DNA from: Deltaproteobacteria bacterium
GTDB taxonomy: Bacteria > Myxococcota > UBA727 > VGSZ01
Direction: 5' to 3'
DNA: 64,000 bases
Assembly (NCBI GenBank): GCA_016177705.1
Contig: JACOUT010000004.1
Coordinates: forward strand, 558,001-622,000
Made by a program: the position numbers and the translations under genes. The notes under the pieces were generated by a model, which had not been told where the DNA came from, searched no databases, and was given only the letters and a program-made list of their open reading frames with translations. Positions 48,131 to 59,068 of this stretch are shown here, in pieces. Numbering within the stretch: the stretch's first letter is position 1; every line of letters begins with the position of its first letter.

Positions 48131-48681
48131 CGCGAGATGACGAAGGAGCCGGTGGCCTCGGTCGAGCCCATGCCGTCGTCGGTGGGAAGCTGCGCCTCGA
48201 CGTCGACCTGGCGGCCCTCGGTAGTGTCGGTGATGACCACCGTGCCCTCGTTGGCGGGCGCGTCGAAGTACGTGTCCGTCGACGACGAGCAGCCGATGAC
48301 CGACAACGTGCCGCCGCCCACCGAGTCGGCCGAGAGGTCGCCGAAGCGGTAGCTGCCGGCGCGCACCGAGCGCAGGTCGGCGCCGCTCAGGTCGACGATG
48401 ATCATGCCCATGCGCTCCTGCGCGTCGTAGGCCGTGACCGTGACGTTCGAGTAGGAGCCGTCGGTGTAGCCATAGCTTTCGTTGGCCGCGGCGTCGAAGT
48501 CGCGGACCTGGCCGAGATCGCCGCGCACCCAACCGGAGCGGATCGGCAGGTCGCTGCCCTCGCCCCACTCATCGCCACCGACGTCGGGGATGGCCTGGTA
48601 GGGATCGGTGTAGTCGCGTTCGACCATGCAGGCGGTCAGCGCGAGGGCGAGAGCGGGGGTGATGAGGAGCAGCGCGCGCAT
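48124..48681 (-). CDS. Small lipoprotein of unknown function
   Basis: This 185-residue protein has a lipoprotein signal (LLLITPALALALTAC) and a GGAGG site six bases before the ATG. The mature part is polar and beta-rich (SYSNVTVTAYDAQ, GTVVITDTTEGRQVDVEAQL) and contains one further Cys. No domain is recognised. It is probably exported to the periplasm or outer membrane. Confidence 0.78.
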   Translation of the reverse strand: MRALLLITPALALALTACMVERDYTDPYQAIPDVGGDEWGEGSDLPIRSGWVRGDLGQVRDFDAAANESYGYTDGSYSNVTVTAYDAQERMGMIIVDLSGADLRSVRAGSYRFGDLSADSVGGGTLSVIGCSSSTDTYFDAPANEGTVVITDTTEGRQVDVEAQLPTDDGMGSTEATGSFVISRQ

Positions 48682-48867
48682 GACGGACCTCCAGGCAGGG
48701 GACACGGTCAACGGACGAGGCAGGGGCACGGAAACAGGTAGACGATCACGAGAGCCGTTCGGACGTGGTCTTGGCATTGTGCCTTCATTTCCGCGCTCCG
48801 CACCCGTGATCCAGGGCACTGTCTCGGCACGGCACGACTTGTCAGGTCACAGCGCACGGGCGTGCCA

Positions 48868-50289
48868 TCAGAAGCGCTCGATCTGGAAGTCGTCGTCGGG
48901 CTTGGCGCCCCCCTGCTGCTGCTGCTGTTGCTGCTGCTGCGGTTGCCCTGGCCGCGCGGGCTGCCCGGGCGCGGCCCCCGCGAACGGGTTGGTGGGCACG
49001 CGTTGCGCCGGCGGCGGTTGGACCGGCGGCTGGCCGGCCTGGCTGATGGGGCGCCCCTGCTGTGCCGGGTGGGGGATGCCTGGGGTGTACATCGGGCCGG
49101 GCGGCGCCCCTGGCTGCTGCACCGCCAGGCTCGGCTGGCTCTGCATCTGCTCGGGCCGCATGCCGGGCCGCATGCCGCCGCCTGAGGTGTCGAACTGGTC
49201 CCACTGGCTGTCGGAGGTGCCGCCGATGCCGCTGACGCGCAGCGCGAAGTCGTCGGGGTTGGTGGCCTGTCGCAGCGCCTCCTCGTAGGTGATGAGCTGG
49301 TTCGACAAGAGGAACATCAGCGACTGATCGAAGGTCTGCATGCCGTACGACGTCACGCCTTGCGCGATCGCGTCGTGCAGCTCCTTGGTGCGGTCCTTGT
49401 CCTCGATCAGCTCCTTGACGCGCGCGGTGGCGCGCATGACCTCGATGGCGGCGACGCGGCCGCGGCCGTCGGCGCGCGGCACCAGGCGCTGCGAGATCAC
49501 CGCCTTCAAGATGGAGCCGAGCTGCAGGCGCACCTGCTTCTGCTGGTAGGGCGGGAAGGCGGCGACGATGCGCGTGATGGTCTCGGGCGCATCCAGCGTG
49601 TGCAGCGTCGACAGCACCAGGTGGCCGGTCTCGGCGGCGGTCATGGCGATCTCGATGGTCTCGAGATCGCGCATTTCGCCGACCAGGATGACGTCGGGAT
49701 CTTCACGCAGAGCGGAGCGCAGCGCGCGCGAGAACGACTTGGTGTCGACGCCGACCTCGCGCTGGTTGACGATGCTCCGCTTGTCGCGGATCAAGAACTC
49801 GATCGGATCCTCGACGGTGATGATGTGCGCCGTGCGGTTGGTGTTGATGTGGTCGATCATCGCGGCCAAGGTGGTCGACTTGCCGGAGCCGGTGGTGCCG
49901 GTGACCAGGATGAGCCCGCGCTCCTCGTGGGCGATCTTCTCGAGCGTCTTCGGCAGGTTGAGCTGCTCGATGGTCAGGATCTTGAACGGGATGACGCGAA
50001 AGACGATGCCGACGGTACCGCGCTGCATGAAGACGTTGACGCGGAAGCGGCCGAGGCCGGGCACGCCGTAGGCGAGGTCGATCTCGCTGTCGTCCTTGAA
50101 CTTCTCCTTCTGGAAGTTGTTCATGATGGAGAACGCCATGCGCCCGATGTCCTCGGGCGACAGGCGCTTGGCGTCTTTCAGCGGCACCAACGAGCCGTCG
50201 ATGCGGAACATCGGCGGCAGGCCGGCCTTCAAGTGGATGTCGGACGCGCTGCCCTTGATCGCGACCGTCAGGATGTCGTTCAGCTCCAT
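48868..50289 (-). CDS. pilT: PilT-family twitching-motility ATPase with long Pro/Gln tail
   Basis: This is a 473-residue protein. Residues 1-360 are a complete PilT: SASDIHLKAGLPP, the P-loop GTTGSGKSTTLAAMIDHIN, the Asp box EDPIEFLI, the Walker B region PDVILVGEMRDLETI, and STLHTLDA with GMQTFDQSL. It powers type IV pilus retraction. About 110 extra residues follow, rich in Pro, Gln and Gly with a nine-residue poly-Gln run, which is not usual for PilT and looks disordered. It may bind a partner. No pilin or assembly gene is near. Confidence 0.92.
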   Translation of the reverse strand: MELNDILTVAIKGSASDIHLKAGLPPMFRIDGSLVPLKDAKRLSPEDIGRMAFSIMNNFQKEKFKDDSEIDLAYGVPGLGRFRVNVFMQRGTVGIVFRVIPFKILTIEQLNLPKTLEKIAHEERGLILVTGTTGSGKSTTLAAMIDHINTNRTAHIITVEDPIEFLIRDKRSIVNQREVGVDTKSFSRALRSALREDPDVILVGEMRDLETIEIAMTAAETGHLVLSTLHTLDAPETITRIVAAFPPYQQKQVRLQLGSILKAVISQRLVPRADGRGRVAAIEVMRATARVKELIEDKDRTKELHDAIAQGVTSYGMQTFDQSLMFLLSNQLITYEEALRQATNPDDFALRVSGIGGTSDSQWDQFDTSGGGMRPGMRPEQMQSQPSLAVQQPGAPPGPMYTPGIPHPAQQGRPISQAGQPPVQPPPAQRVPTNPFAGAAPGQPARPGQPQQQQQQQQQGGAKPDDDFQIERF

Positions 50290-50356
50290 GGTGCCGGCCC
50301 TCGCCGTTCACCCTAGCACGCACGCTGCTCGTCGCGTCGACGGGCCGGCGACCGCC

Positions 50357-51943
50357 TCAGAAGTGGACGGTCTCGACGTCCTCGGCGGCGTGATCGCCGG
50401 TGTCGACGATGACCGTGCGCCCCGAGGTCGACGCGACCGTGCCCTCGCCCTCGCCGCCGCCGCGCAGGCCGAGCACGGCCCGGGCGCCGCGCTTGACCTT
50501 GGTGGCGCGGTCGACGGTGACGCGCACCTTCTTGGCGGCGCCGCTCTCGGCGATGCGGCCGACCACCTGATTGTTCTTGAGCACATCGCCGACAGCGACC
50601 GCGAAGCCGGTGAGCTTGCCGCTGCTGCCCGCGACCACGGGCACGCTCTTGGACGCCGCCTGCAGCGCCTCGTACCGTTGGCGCGCGTCCTTGAGCTCGC
50701 GGCGCGCATCGTCGTCGTCGATGCCCTCGAGCGAGGCGATACGCTCCTTGAGCGTGTTCAGCTCGTCCTCGTTGCCGCCGGCGTCGAAGGTGACCAGCAC
50801 CTTGCCGCGCTCGACCGTGTCGCCGTCGGCGGCCTCGACCGACTTCACCTTGCCGCCGCGCGTCTTGAGCGTCTCGCTCTTGCCGCCCTCGACGGCGGCG
50901 GCGAAGACCTTGGTGCCGCCTTCGGCGGCGGGCTCAGCGGCGGGTTCCGCGGCCGTCTCCTCGCGGCGGACGCGCCGGCGCGCGCGCTCCTCGTCCCTCG
51001 GGGGGGCGGGCTCGGCGGCGGGCGCCGCCTTCGGCTCCTCGACCGGCGCCTTCGCCTCCTCGGGCTTGGCGGCCGCCGGCTCTTCGGCGGGCTTGTCCGC
51101 GGGTGGCTTGTCGGCCTCCGCGACGCTCTTGACTGCGGCCGGATCGAGCGCGGGCACCTCGGGCTGGTGTGCGTCGGCGTCCGGCGGCTTGGTGTCAGCC
51201 GCGGGCGCCGCCCCGGCGGGTTCGTCGACCTTCGCTGCCGGCTGGTCGGCGGGCTTGTCGGCCGCGGGGTGGTCAGCGGGCTTGTCCTCGAGCGCCGCCA
51301 CCTGCTCGGGCGGTGTGCCGCCGACGAAGATCACCGCCGAGGCGGTGCCGCCGAACAGCAGGCTGCCGGCGAGGCCGCTCGCGTACCAGGCGAGCAGCGT
51401 GCGGCCGCGCGAGCGGCGCGGCGCGGTCGGCACCGTCGGCTCGGACGGCGCCGACGGCTCGACCACAGAGAGCGCGTCCGAGGGCAGGAGCATGGGCGGC
51501 TCGGGGCGCGTGGCCGCCGGCACCGGCTCGGGCGGCATCGGCTCCGCTGGCTCACCGACCTGGTAGGAGGCGTCGGCGTTCTTGACGCGTACCTGGGTGT
51601 CGCCGCCGGTCTGCGAGAAGCGCAGCACGCAGCCACAAATCCGGACCTCGTCACCGTCGCGCAGCTTGACGCGCTGGACCGGCGCGCCGTTGACGATGGT
51701 GCCGTTCCTGCTCTCGCAGTCGACCAGCAGATAGTGCTCGCCCTCCGCGACGATCTTGCAGTGGACCTTGGAGACGCCCGGCTCGACGGTGAGCGGCAGA
51801 TCGCTGTTGTCGTTTCTGCCGATGACGAAGGTGCCGGCCGACAGCTCCCAGGACCGTCCGGCCAGGGTGCCGGCGACGCAGGCGAGCTTGCCGGCGAGCA
51901 TGCTCGGCAACTGGAACATGACGGTGCGCTCTGGTCCGCTCAT
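50357..51943 (-). CDS. FHA-transmembrane-barrel-sandwich hybrid protein
   Basis: This is a 528-residue protein. An N-terminal FHA domain (residues 25-110, FVIGRNDNSDLPLTVEPGVSKVHCKI and ESRNGTIVNG) should bind phosphothreonine in the cytoplasm. A membrane helix follows (about 185-205, LLAWYASGLAGSLLFGG). A long Ala/Pro/Asp/Lys-rich spacer comes next. The C-terminal part resembles biotinyl/HlyD-type barrel-sandwich halves around a coiled coil (VKSVEAADGDTVERGKVLVTF, then ELNTLKERIASLEG, then GSSGKLTGFAVAVGDVLKNNQVVGRI). This combination is unfamiliar to me. Confidence 0.78.
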   Translation of the reverse strand: MSGPERTVMFQLPSMLAGKLACVAGTLAGRSWELSAGTFVIGRNDNSDLPLTVEPGVSKVHCKIVAEGEHYLLVDCESRNGTIVNGAPVQRVKLRDGDEVRICGCVLRFSQTGGDTQVRVKNADASYQVGEPAEPMPPEPVPAATRPEPPMLLPSDALSVVEPSAPSEPTVPTAPRRSRGRTLLAWYASGLAGSLLFGGTASAVIFVGGTPPEQVAALEDKPADHPAADKPADQPAAKVDEPAGAAPAADTKPPDADAHQPEVPALDPAAVKSVAEADKPPADKPAEEPAAAKPEEAKAPVEEPKAAPAAEPAPPRDEERARRRVRREETAAEPAAEPAAEGGTKVFAAAVEGGKSETLKTRGGKVKSVEAADGDTVERGKVLVTFDAGGNEDELNTLKERIASLEGIDDDDARRELKDARQRYEALQAASKSVPVVAGSSGKLTGFAVAVGDVLKNNQVVGRIAESGAAKKVRVTVDRATKVKRGARAVLGLRGGGEGEGTVASTSGRTVIVDTGDHAAEDVETVHF

Positions 51944-52077
51944 GCTGCCCCTCTCATCGTGCTTCGCTCATCGAAGGACCGTCGGGTCCGAGGTTACTCC
52001 GCCAAGGATGGCAACGCGCCGCAGCCGCCGCCGATCCATCGGCGCCTCACGCGCCATCCCACCTCGCCCCACATGCC

Positions 52078-54051
52078 TCACGGGATGACGATGAACTCGG
52101 TGCGGCGGCCCTTGTCGGCTTCGCCCGCGGGCAGGGGCACGCCCTTGGTCTCGAGGCGCGCAGGCCAGACGCCGTGCTTGATCAGGTAGTCGGCGACGGC
52201 AGCGGCGCGGTCGTCGGCGAGCTTCTGGCTCTCGGCCTCGACGGCGGCCGGCTCGCTGTAGACCTCGACGCGCACGCGCAGCTTGGGGTTTTGCAGCAGC
52301 ACGTCGACCACCTCGTCGAGCAGGAACTCGGCGGTGTTCTGCAGGCGGGCGCGCTTGCTCTCGAACGGCACCTTAGTGGCCTTGGAGATCTGGTCCTTCT
52401 CGAGCGCGACGCTGCGCTTCTTGGGCGCCTTCTTGAGCGCGATGGTGGCCAGCTCGCGGCCGCCCGCGTCGACGTGGACCTCGGTGCCGAGCGCCAGGTA
52501 GCCGTCGGCGCGCGCGACCAGGATGGAGGTGCCGGCCGCCACCTCGACGTCGAACGCGCCGGCCGCGGTCTTGCCGGCCGGCGTGGGGCCGCGCGCGTCC
52601 CACAGCTCGAGATCGGCGTCGATGGCGACATCGTCCTTGTTGGTGACGAAGCCGACCACGTGCCCGGGGGCAGCGGCGCCGCCGTTGGTGGCCGCGACGG
52701 GCTTGGCGGTGGCGACGAGCGCGAGCTTGAGCTGCGCCTGCGTCACCTCGCCGGCGGCGAGCACGCCGCCGATGGGCAGCTTCTGCGACGCCAACGGGTG
52801 CGAGACGAGCACCTGCACCTCGCCCACCGCCAGGGGCGGCGTGGTGAAGCAGCCGCTCTCGTCGGTGACCAGGCGCGCGCCGAGCAGTACCGCGCCCTCG
52901 GCGACGGCACCTGGCACCGGCTGGCCGCTCTGGTCGACGACGCAGCCGCGAAGCTGGCCGGTGTCGGGCGCGCGCGCCGGGCGCGCCGCCGCCGCTGCGT
53001 TCGGGTCGAGCTGGAGCGTCAGGCCGACGCGCGCGAGCCACAGCGGGTTGAGCGGCGTGCCCTCGACCACCTGCGCGAGCGCCGGCGCCGCGAAGCCGCC
53101 GTTGCCGGTCAGCCCGATGTCGGCGCCGAGGTCGAGCGCGACGGCATTGCCCAGGCGCACGCGCGCGCCGGGCGTGACGATGACGTGGGCGTCGTTGAGG
53201 AAGTCGTAGGCGCCCGTGTTCTTGCCGCGGTTGTCGGGCACGCCGATGGCGGCCTGGTACCAGGCCTCGACGAACGGCGTGACGAACGGCAGCGGCACCT
53301 CGAGCGACAAACCGGCGATCGCTTGGTCGTAGAACCACTGCTGTGTGGCGAGCGCCAGCAGCGCGCCGTCGATTCCGTCGTAGAAGTTCGGGTTGTCCTC
53401 GAAGGTGCCCTGGCCGGCGGCGATGCCGGCGGCGACCTTGCCGAGCTGGAAGGTGTAGCCGCCGCCGAGGTGCGCGCGCAGCGGTACGCCCGATCCCGTC
53501 AAGTCGAGCGAGAACAGCCCCTGGCCGGTGAAGGCGCTGTTGGTGAAGTCGACGCCCGCGGCGTCGAAGCGCGTCGGCAGGTGCGCGCGCACGTCGAGGC
53601 CGAAGGCCACTGGCGCGATGGCGACGCCGGTCTTGAAGGACGGGTAGAGGTCGCCCAGGGAGAACGCCGACGCGCCGCGCGCGGAGTTGGCGTTGCTGGC
53701 GGCGCGCGTCGCTACCGCGAATTCGAACAGGTCGAACAGGCCCACCCCTCCGGCGACGTTGGCGCCGACCAGGGCGTTGGCGTCGGCCGCGCCGTCCACC
53801 AGGAAGTCCGGGTAGTAGGTGACGAAGCCCTGCGTGGTGGCGCCGAGCGACAGGTGCGGGCGCGGCTTGGCGTTGGTGGTGCGCACCACGCCCGCTTGAC
53901 CGTACTGGTTCGGCAGCGCGGCGCCCGTGTCGTCGGCAGCGGCGGCCGGTGCGGTCAACGCGATCGCGAGCATCGCCGCCAGCACCGCCACCCTGGTGGT
54001 GCGACGGCGGCGGCGCGACGGTTCGCTCGCGTGGCGGGAGGACGGCTGCAC
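52078..54051 (-). CDS. OmpA-family outer-membrane protein with central Ig-like repeats
   Basis: This 657-residue protein has a signal peptide (RTTRVAVLAAMLAIALTAPAAAA) behind a basic n-region. A beta-rich barrel-like part of about 300 residues is followed by two carboxypeptidase-regulatory-like segments (GCVVDQSGQPVPGAV). The C-terminal OmpA peptidoglycan-binding domain has a recognisable core (FLLDEVVDVLLQNPKLRVRVEVYSE and KLADDRAAAVADYLIKHGV, ending RRTEFIVIP). The GTG at 54051 has GGGGGAG nine bases upstream. It probably tethers the outer membrane to the wall. Confidence 0.87.
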   Translation of the reverse strand: MQPSSRHASEPSRRRRRTTRVAVLAAMLAIALTAPAAAADDTGAALPNQYGQAGVVRTTNAKPRPHLSLGATTQGFVTYYPDFLVDGAADANALVGANVAGGVGLFDLFEFAVATRAASNANSARGASAFSLGDLYPSFKTGVAIAPVAFGLDVRAHLPTRFDAAGVDFTNSAFTGQGLFSLDLTGSGVPLRAHLGGGYTFQLGKVAAGIAAGQGTFEDNPNFYDGIDGALLALATQQWFYDQAIAGLSLEVPLPFVTPFVEAWYQAAIGVPDNRGKNTGAYDFLNDAHVIVTPGARVRLGNAVALDLGADIGLTGNGGFAAPALAQVVEGTPLNPLWLARVGLTLQLDPNAAAAARPARAPDTGQLRGCVVDQSGQPVPGAVAEGAVLLGARLVTDESGCFTTPPLAVGEVQVLVSHPLASQKLPIGGVLAAGEVTQAQLKLALVATAKPVAATNGGAAAPGHVVGFVTNKDDVAIDADLELWDARGPTPAGKTAAGAFDVEVAAGTSILVARADGYLALGTEVHVDAGGRELATIALKKAPKKRSVALEKDQISKATKVPFESKRARLQNTAEFLLDEVVDVLLQNPKLRVRVEVYSEPAAVEAESQKLADDRAAAVADYLIKHGVWPARLETKGVPLPAGEADKGRRTEFIVIP

Positions 54052-54154
54052 GGCCCAAGGCTCCCCCCTGCACGCCGACGTCGTCAAGTTCCTGTTGTCC
54101 GGCCGGCAGCGCTCGCCTATCAAGCTCCCGGCAGCGGCAGTTGGAGGAAACGCC

Positions 54155-55027
54155 ATGATCCCCGTCGATCTGTCCGGCAAGGTGGCCCTGGTCACCGGCG
54201 TCGCCGATGACGTCGGCTTCGCGTGGCACATCGCCAAGTACCTCCAGGCGGCGGGCGCGGACGTCATCTTGGCCAGCCACCCGCGCGTGGTCTCGATCGT
54301 CGAGCGCTTCCTGTCGCGCGACAAGAGCGCCGAGAGCCGGCTGCTGCCGCACGGCCGCGGCGAGTTCAAGCCGAAGGCGCTGCTCGGCTGCGACGTCGCT
54401 CTCGACACCGCCGAGGACATCCCGGCGACCATGCGCGAGGATAAGGGCTATGAGGGCGACGTCTCGATCGCGGGCTGCTTCGCGCGTGTGCGCGAGCTGA
54501 CGCCGCACCTCGACATCGTGATCCACTCGGTGGCGTTCTCGCCCGAGATCGCCAAGCCCTTGCCCACCGTCAGTCGCCAGGGCTACCTGACGGCGCAGAG
54601 CGTGTCCGCGTACTCGTTGACCGCGCTGTACCATGCGGCCGAGCCGTTGATCCGGGGGCGCAACGCGTCGTTCGTCGGCTTGTCGTACCTTGCGTCCGAG
54701 CGCGCCGTGCCGTTCTACGGCGGCGGCATGTCCTCGGCCAAAGCGTCGCTCGAGGCAGACGCGCGCCAGCTCGCGTGGTTCGCCGGCGAGCACGGCCACC
54801 GCGTCAACATCGTCTCGGCAGGACCGTACGCGTCGCGCGCGGCGCGCAGCATCGGCAACATCGGCAAGATGATCGACGACACGGCGGAGAAGTCGCCGCT
54901 GCGAAGGCCCATCGAGCCCGACGACGTCGCCAAGACGGTGCTCTACCTGTGCTCGGATCTGTCGAGCAACGTCACCGGCGCCACGCTCTACGTCGACGCC
55001 GGCTACCACGCGATGGGCGCCTGGTAA
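54155..55027 (+). CDS. fabI: Enoyl-[acyl-carrier-protein] reductase, plant/chlamydial type
   Basis: This 290-residue short-chain dehydrogenase has the FabI core GKVALVTGVADDVGFAWHIAK and the active-site run YLASERAVPFYGGGMSSAKASLEAD. The catalytic Tyr is followed by seven residues before Lys (Tyr-x7-Lys), and YGGGMSSAKA is the sequence of plant, apicomplexan and chlamydial enzymes. Typical bacterial FabI has Tyr-x6-Lys. A loop near residues 50-95 is also plant-like. It reduces enoyl-ACP with NADH in the last step of fatty-acid elongation. The ribosome-binding site GGAGG is strong. Confidence 0.9.
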   Translation: MIPVDLSGKVALVTGVADDVGFAWHIAKYLQAAGADVILASHPRVVSIVERFLSRDKSAESRLLPHGRGEFKPKALLGCDVALDTAEDIPATMREDKGYEGDVSIAGCFARVRELTPHLDIVIHSVAFSPEIAKPLPTVSRQGYLTAQSVSAYSLTALYHAAEPLIRGRNASFVGLSYLASERAVPFYGGGMSSAKASLEADARQLAWFAGEHGHRVNIVSAGPYASRAARSIGNIGKMIDDTAEKSPLRRPIEPDDVAKTVLYLCSDLSSNVTGATLYVDAGYHAMGAW

Positions 55028-55092
55028 TCGTCGCAGCGATCGTCGTCGCCGCCGGTTGACGGGCTACGGTCCGTGTGGGACCGAGATGGTCC

Positions 55093-56697
<1,605 letters not shown>

Positions 56698-56778
56698 ACT
56701 CTCTCGCGGTTCGGGCTCCTGAGAATTTCACCGGTCATCGTGCGGCGGCATGAGACAACCCGCGGCGGCGGGTCTCCC

Positions 56779-56878
56779 TGTAGGGGCGGGGCTTGTCCCC
56801 GCCAGCCTCGTCTGGGTGCAGGAAGCGTGACGACGCGTCGTGACGACGCGTCGGGCGGGGACAAGCCCCGGCCCTACA
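56779..56878. repeat. REP/MITE-like inverted repeat
   Basis: Two 25-base arms (56779-56803 and 56854-56878) are inverted copies with 24 of 25 matches. Both contain GGCGGGG, a short spacer and CCCCGCC, so each arm can fold alone as well as with the other. The 50-base centre holds a 13-base tandem repeat CGTGACGACGCGT at 56826-56838 and 56839-56851. The element sits between the convergent pyrG and queD genes, where it could act as a two-way terminator. GTAGGGGCGGGGC-type repeats resemble dispersed REP or MITE sequences; no transposase is near. Confidence 0.8.
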
Positions 56879-56902
56879 AGCTTCAGCTCGAGAGCTTCCT
56901 CT

Positions 56903-57439
56903 TCACCCCGGCCGGAACTCGGCCACGCTCTGCACCGGGTGCAGCGTCTCGTACACGCGCACGCACGGCACGCTGACGCGCGCGTCCGTCAGCTTCTCGT
57001 TCGCGAGCCGCCAAAGCCACTCGGCGAGCCGCTCGCTCGTCGGTGAGAAGGGAAAGACCGCCACCTTCATGCCGCCAGGGAAGCGGTTGTCGGCGCCCGC
57101 GAGCCGCAGGGCAGGGCGCTCGGGCTCGACGACGCCCTCGCCGTGTACCTTGGCGCGGCTCGCCACCAGCTTGGCGCCCATGGCCTGCAGCTCGCCTGCG
57201 ACCTCGCCGTAGCTCTCCTCGCCGAGCGCGAGCGCGTGATCGAGCAGCGCGTGCGCGGGTTGGAGCACGTCGCCTTGCAGGCGCCGGAAGTCGACCACGA
57301 AGCCCTCGGCGTCGAGGGCGGCGGCGGCGGCGCACACCTCGAGCTTCCAGGTGTGGCCGTGCAGGTTGATGCAACTGCCGCGATGGCCGCGCACGTGGTG
57401 CGCGAAGCTGACGTCGACGGAGCGCCAGATGGTGTACAC
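56903..57439 (-). CDS. queD: 6-carboxytetrahydropterin synthase / 6-pyruvoyl-tetrahydropterin synthase-like (QueD)
   Basis: This 178-residue protein has FAHHVRGHRGSCINLHGHTWKLEV, with the zinc His residues and the catalytic Cys-x3-HGH motif, then VVDFRRLQ and a C-terminal VRVYET that contains the conserved Glu. It acts on dihydroneopterin triphosphate, in queuosine or another pterin pathway. It is about 50 residues longer than typical QueD, with an insertion before NRFPGGMKVAVFPFSPTSE. The GTG at 57439 is preferred because homology starts there. Other queuosine genes are not in the window. Confidence 0.88.
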   Translation of the reverse strand: MYTIWRSVDVSFAHHVRGHRGSCINLHGHTWKLEVCAAAAALDAEGFVVDFRRLQGDVLQPAHALLDHALALGEESYGEVAGELQAMGAKLVASRAKVHGEGVVEPERPALRLAGADNRFPGGMKVAVFPFSPTSERLAEWLWRLANEKLTDARVSVPCVRVYETLHPVQSVAEFRPG

Positions 57440-57513
57440 GCACGCAGTCTGGCAGGCGTGACGTCCTTCGCAACGGGTTGCATCGCGGGCATGGCACACG
57501 GCAGGCTCGCCCC

Positions 57514-59016
57514 GTGCGTCGTTCGCTCGCGCTCGCTGTGGTCCTGCTCGCCGCCCCTGCGCTGGCGCAGGTCGACCCGTCCGACGTCGGTTCGGCGCCC
57601 GCGCCGCCGCCGCCGCCGCCGCCAAAGCCCCCCGCCGACGACGACGAGGAGGCGGCCTTGGTCGCGCTGCGCAACCTCGAGGCGCGCCTCTCCGCCGGTG
57701 AGACGCTGAGCGCCGCCGAGACCGCGAGCCTGACGGCGTCGTTGGCAAGCAAGCACGTCAGCGTGCGCGCGCTCGCGGCCGCCGTGCTCGCATGGCTCGA
57801 CCCGGCCACCGCGGCGCCGGTCTTGCTCGGCGACGGCGCGCCGCGCGGCGTGGCCGACGCCGAGCCGCGCGTGCGCACGGTGGCGACGCAGAGCCTGCTC
57901 GCGATCGCGCGCCGTCTGCCCGACGACGTGCGGCGAGACGTGGTGGGCGCGGCGCTGTTGCTGCTCGACGATCCCGCCGACGAGGCGGCGTGCGCCGGCG
58001 CCGAGCTGGCGCTCGCCTTGGCGCCGAGCGCCGTGACCGACGCCGTGCGCGTGCGCGCAGCCATCGCCAGCGACGTGCGCTACGCCTGCTTCGCGCGCAT
58101 CGGCGGCCTGCCGATACGCCCGATCGAAGCACCCGTGCTGCCGCGCGAGCCGACGCCGCCCGACGAGGGCACGCCGGCGCCGACCACCCCAGCACCACCG
58201 GCGCCCGACGGTACCTGGGTGACCGTTGCTGCGCTGTCGTCGGCCGGCTTGCTGATCGGCGCGCTGGTGCCGACCATACTGGTGCCCGGCCGCGACGTGC
58301 TGCTCTACGATGACGATCGCACCGTCATCACGCGCGAGGAGCTGTCGGTGGTCACGCAGGCGGCCGGCGGCCTCGCGGGCGCCGCTGTGCTCGGCGGCGG
58401 CGCGTGGGCGCTGTTCGGCGCGCTCGCGGCCGGCGGCGCGCCCCTCTCGGTCGACGAGGCCGGCGTGATCGCGCTCGGCACTGGCGCGCTCGGGCTGGTC
58501 GGCGCCGGCGTGCCGATGATGCTGAGCCTGCGCGGCGGCCTGCCCGCCGGCCTGACCGCGGCCGGGCTTGCGCTCGGCGCCGCCTCATCGCTCGGCTTGG
58601 TGGCGGCGGCGGAGCTCGACAAGAGCGACGAGGCGCTTGCGCTCGGCCTGGCCGGCCTCGGCGCCATGGCGGGCGGGCTCGCGGTGTTCACGGCGGTGCC
58701 GGTGGGGCTCGAGCGCGTCGGCGACGCCGATCGCACCATGTTCGGCTTTGCCACCGCCGCGGTGACGGCGGGCGCGCTCGGCATGGGTGGCCTCGCGCTT
58801 GGCCCGCTCGTCGACGTCGCGCCGGGACGCACCTTCGCCGGCGTCGCCGGTGGGCTCGTCGGCGGCGGGCTGTTCACCGGGGCGGCGTTCCTGTTGCTGC
58901 CCCCGATGGACGTGAAGAGCCGCATCGCGTGCGGCATCGGCCTCGGCGGCGAGGTGCTCGGCGGCACCATGGCGTTCCTGCTGGTGCCCGACGCTTGGGT
59001 CGCGGCCGGGGAATAG
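57514..59016 (+). CDS. Exported HEAT-like and multi-membrane-helix protein
   Basis: This 500-residue protein has a signal peptide (RRSLALAVVLLAAPALAQ) and a Pro-rich linker. An Ala/Leu-rich helical segment reminiscent of HEAT repeats (about 45-190) is followed by a Pro/Thr linker and about eight Gly/Ala-rich hydrophobic stretches (235-500). I do not recognise a family. The GTG at 57514 gives the best signal peptide. It is divergent from queD. Confidence 0.68.
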   Translation: MRRSLALAVVLLAAPALAQVDPSDVGSAPAPPPPPPPKPPADDDEEAALVALRNLEARLSAGETLSAAETASLTASLASKHVSVRALAAAVLAWLDPATAAPVLLGDGAPRGVADAEPRVRTVATQSLLAIARRLPDDVRRDVVGAALLLLDDPADEAACAGAELALALAPSAVTDAVRVRAAIASDVRYACFARIGGLPIRPIEAPVLPREPTPPDEGTPAPTTPAPPAPDGTWVTVAALSSAGLLIGALVPTILVPGRDVLLYDDDRTVITREELSVVTQAAGGLAGAAVLGGGAWALFGALAAGGAPLSVDEAGVIALGTGALGLVGAGVPMMLSLRGGLPAGLTAAGLALGAASSLGLVAAAELDKSDEALALGLAGLGAMAGGLAVFTAVPVGLERVGDADRTMFGFATAAVTAGALGMGGLALGPLVDVAPGRTFAGVAGGLVGGGLFTGAAFLLLPPMDVKSRIACGIGLGGEVLGGTMAFLLVPDAWVAAGE

Positions 59017-59068
59017 CCTAGCGGCTGCCTGCGTAGACGGTGACGCCGCCACCGGCTAATCCGCTGTC

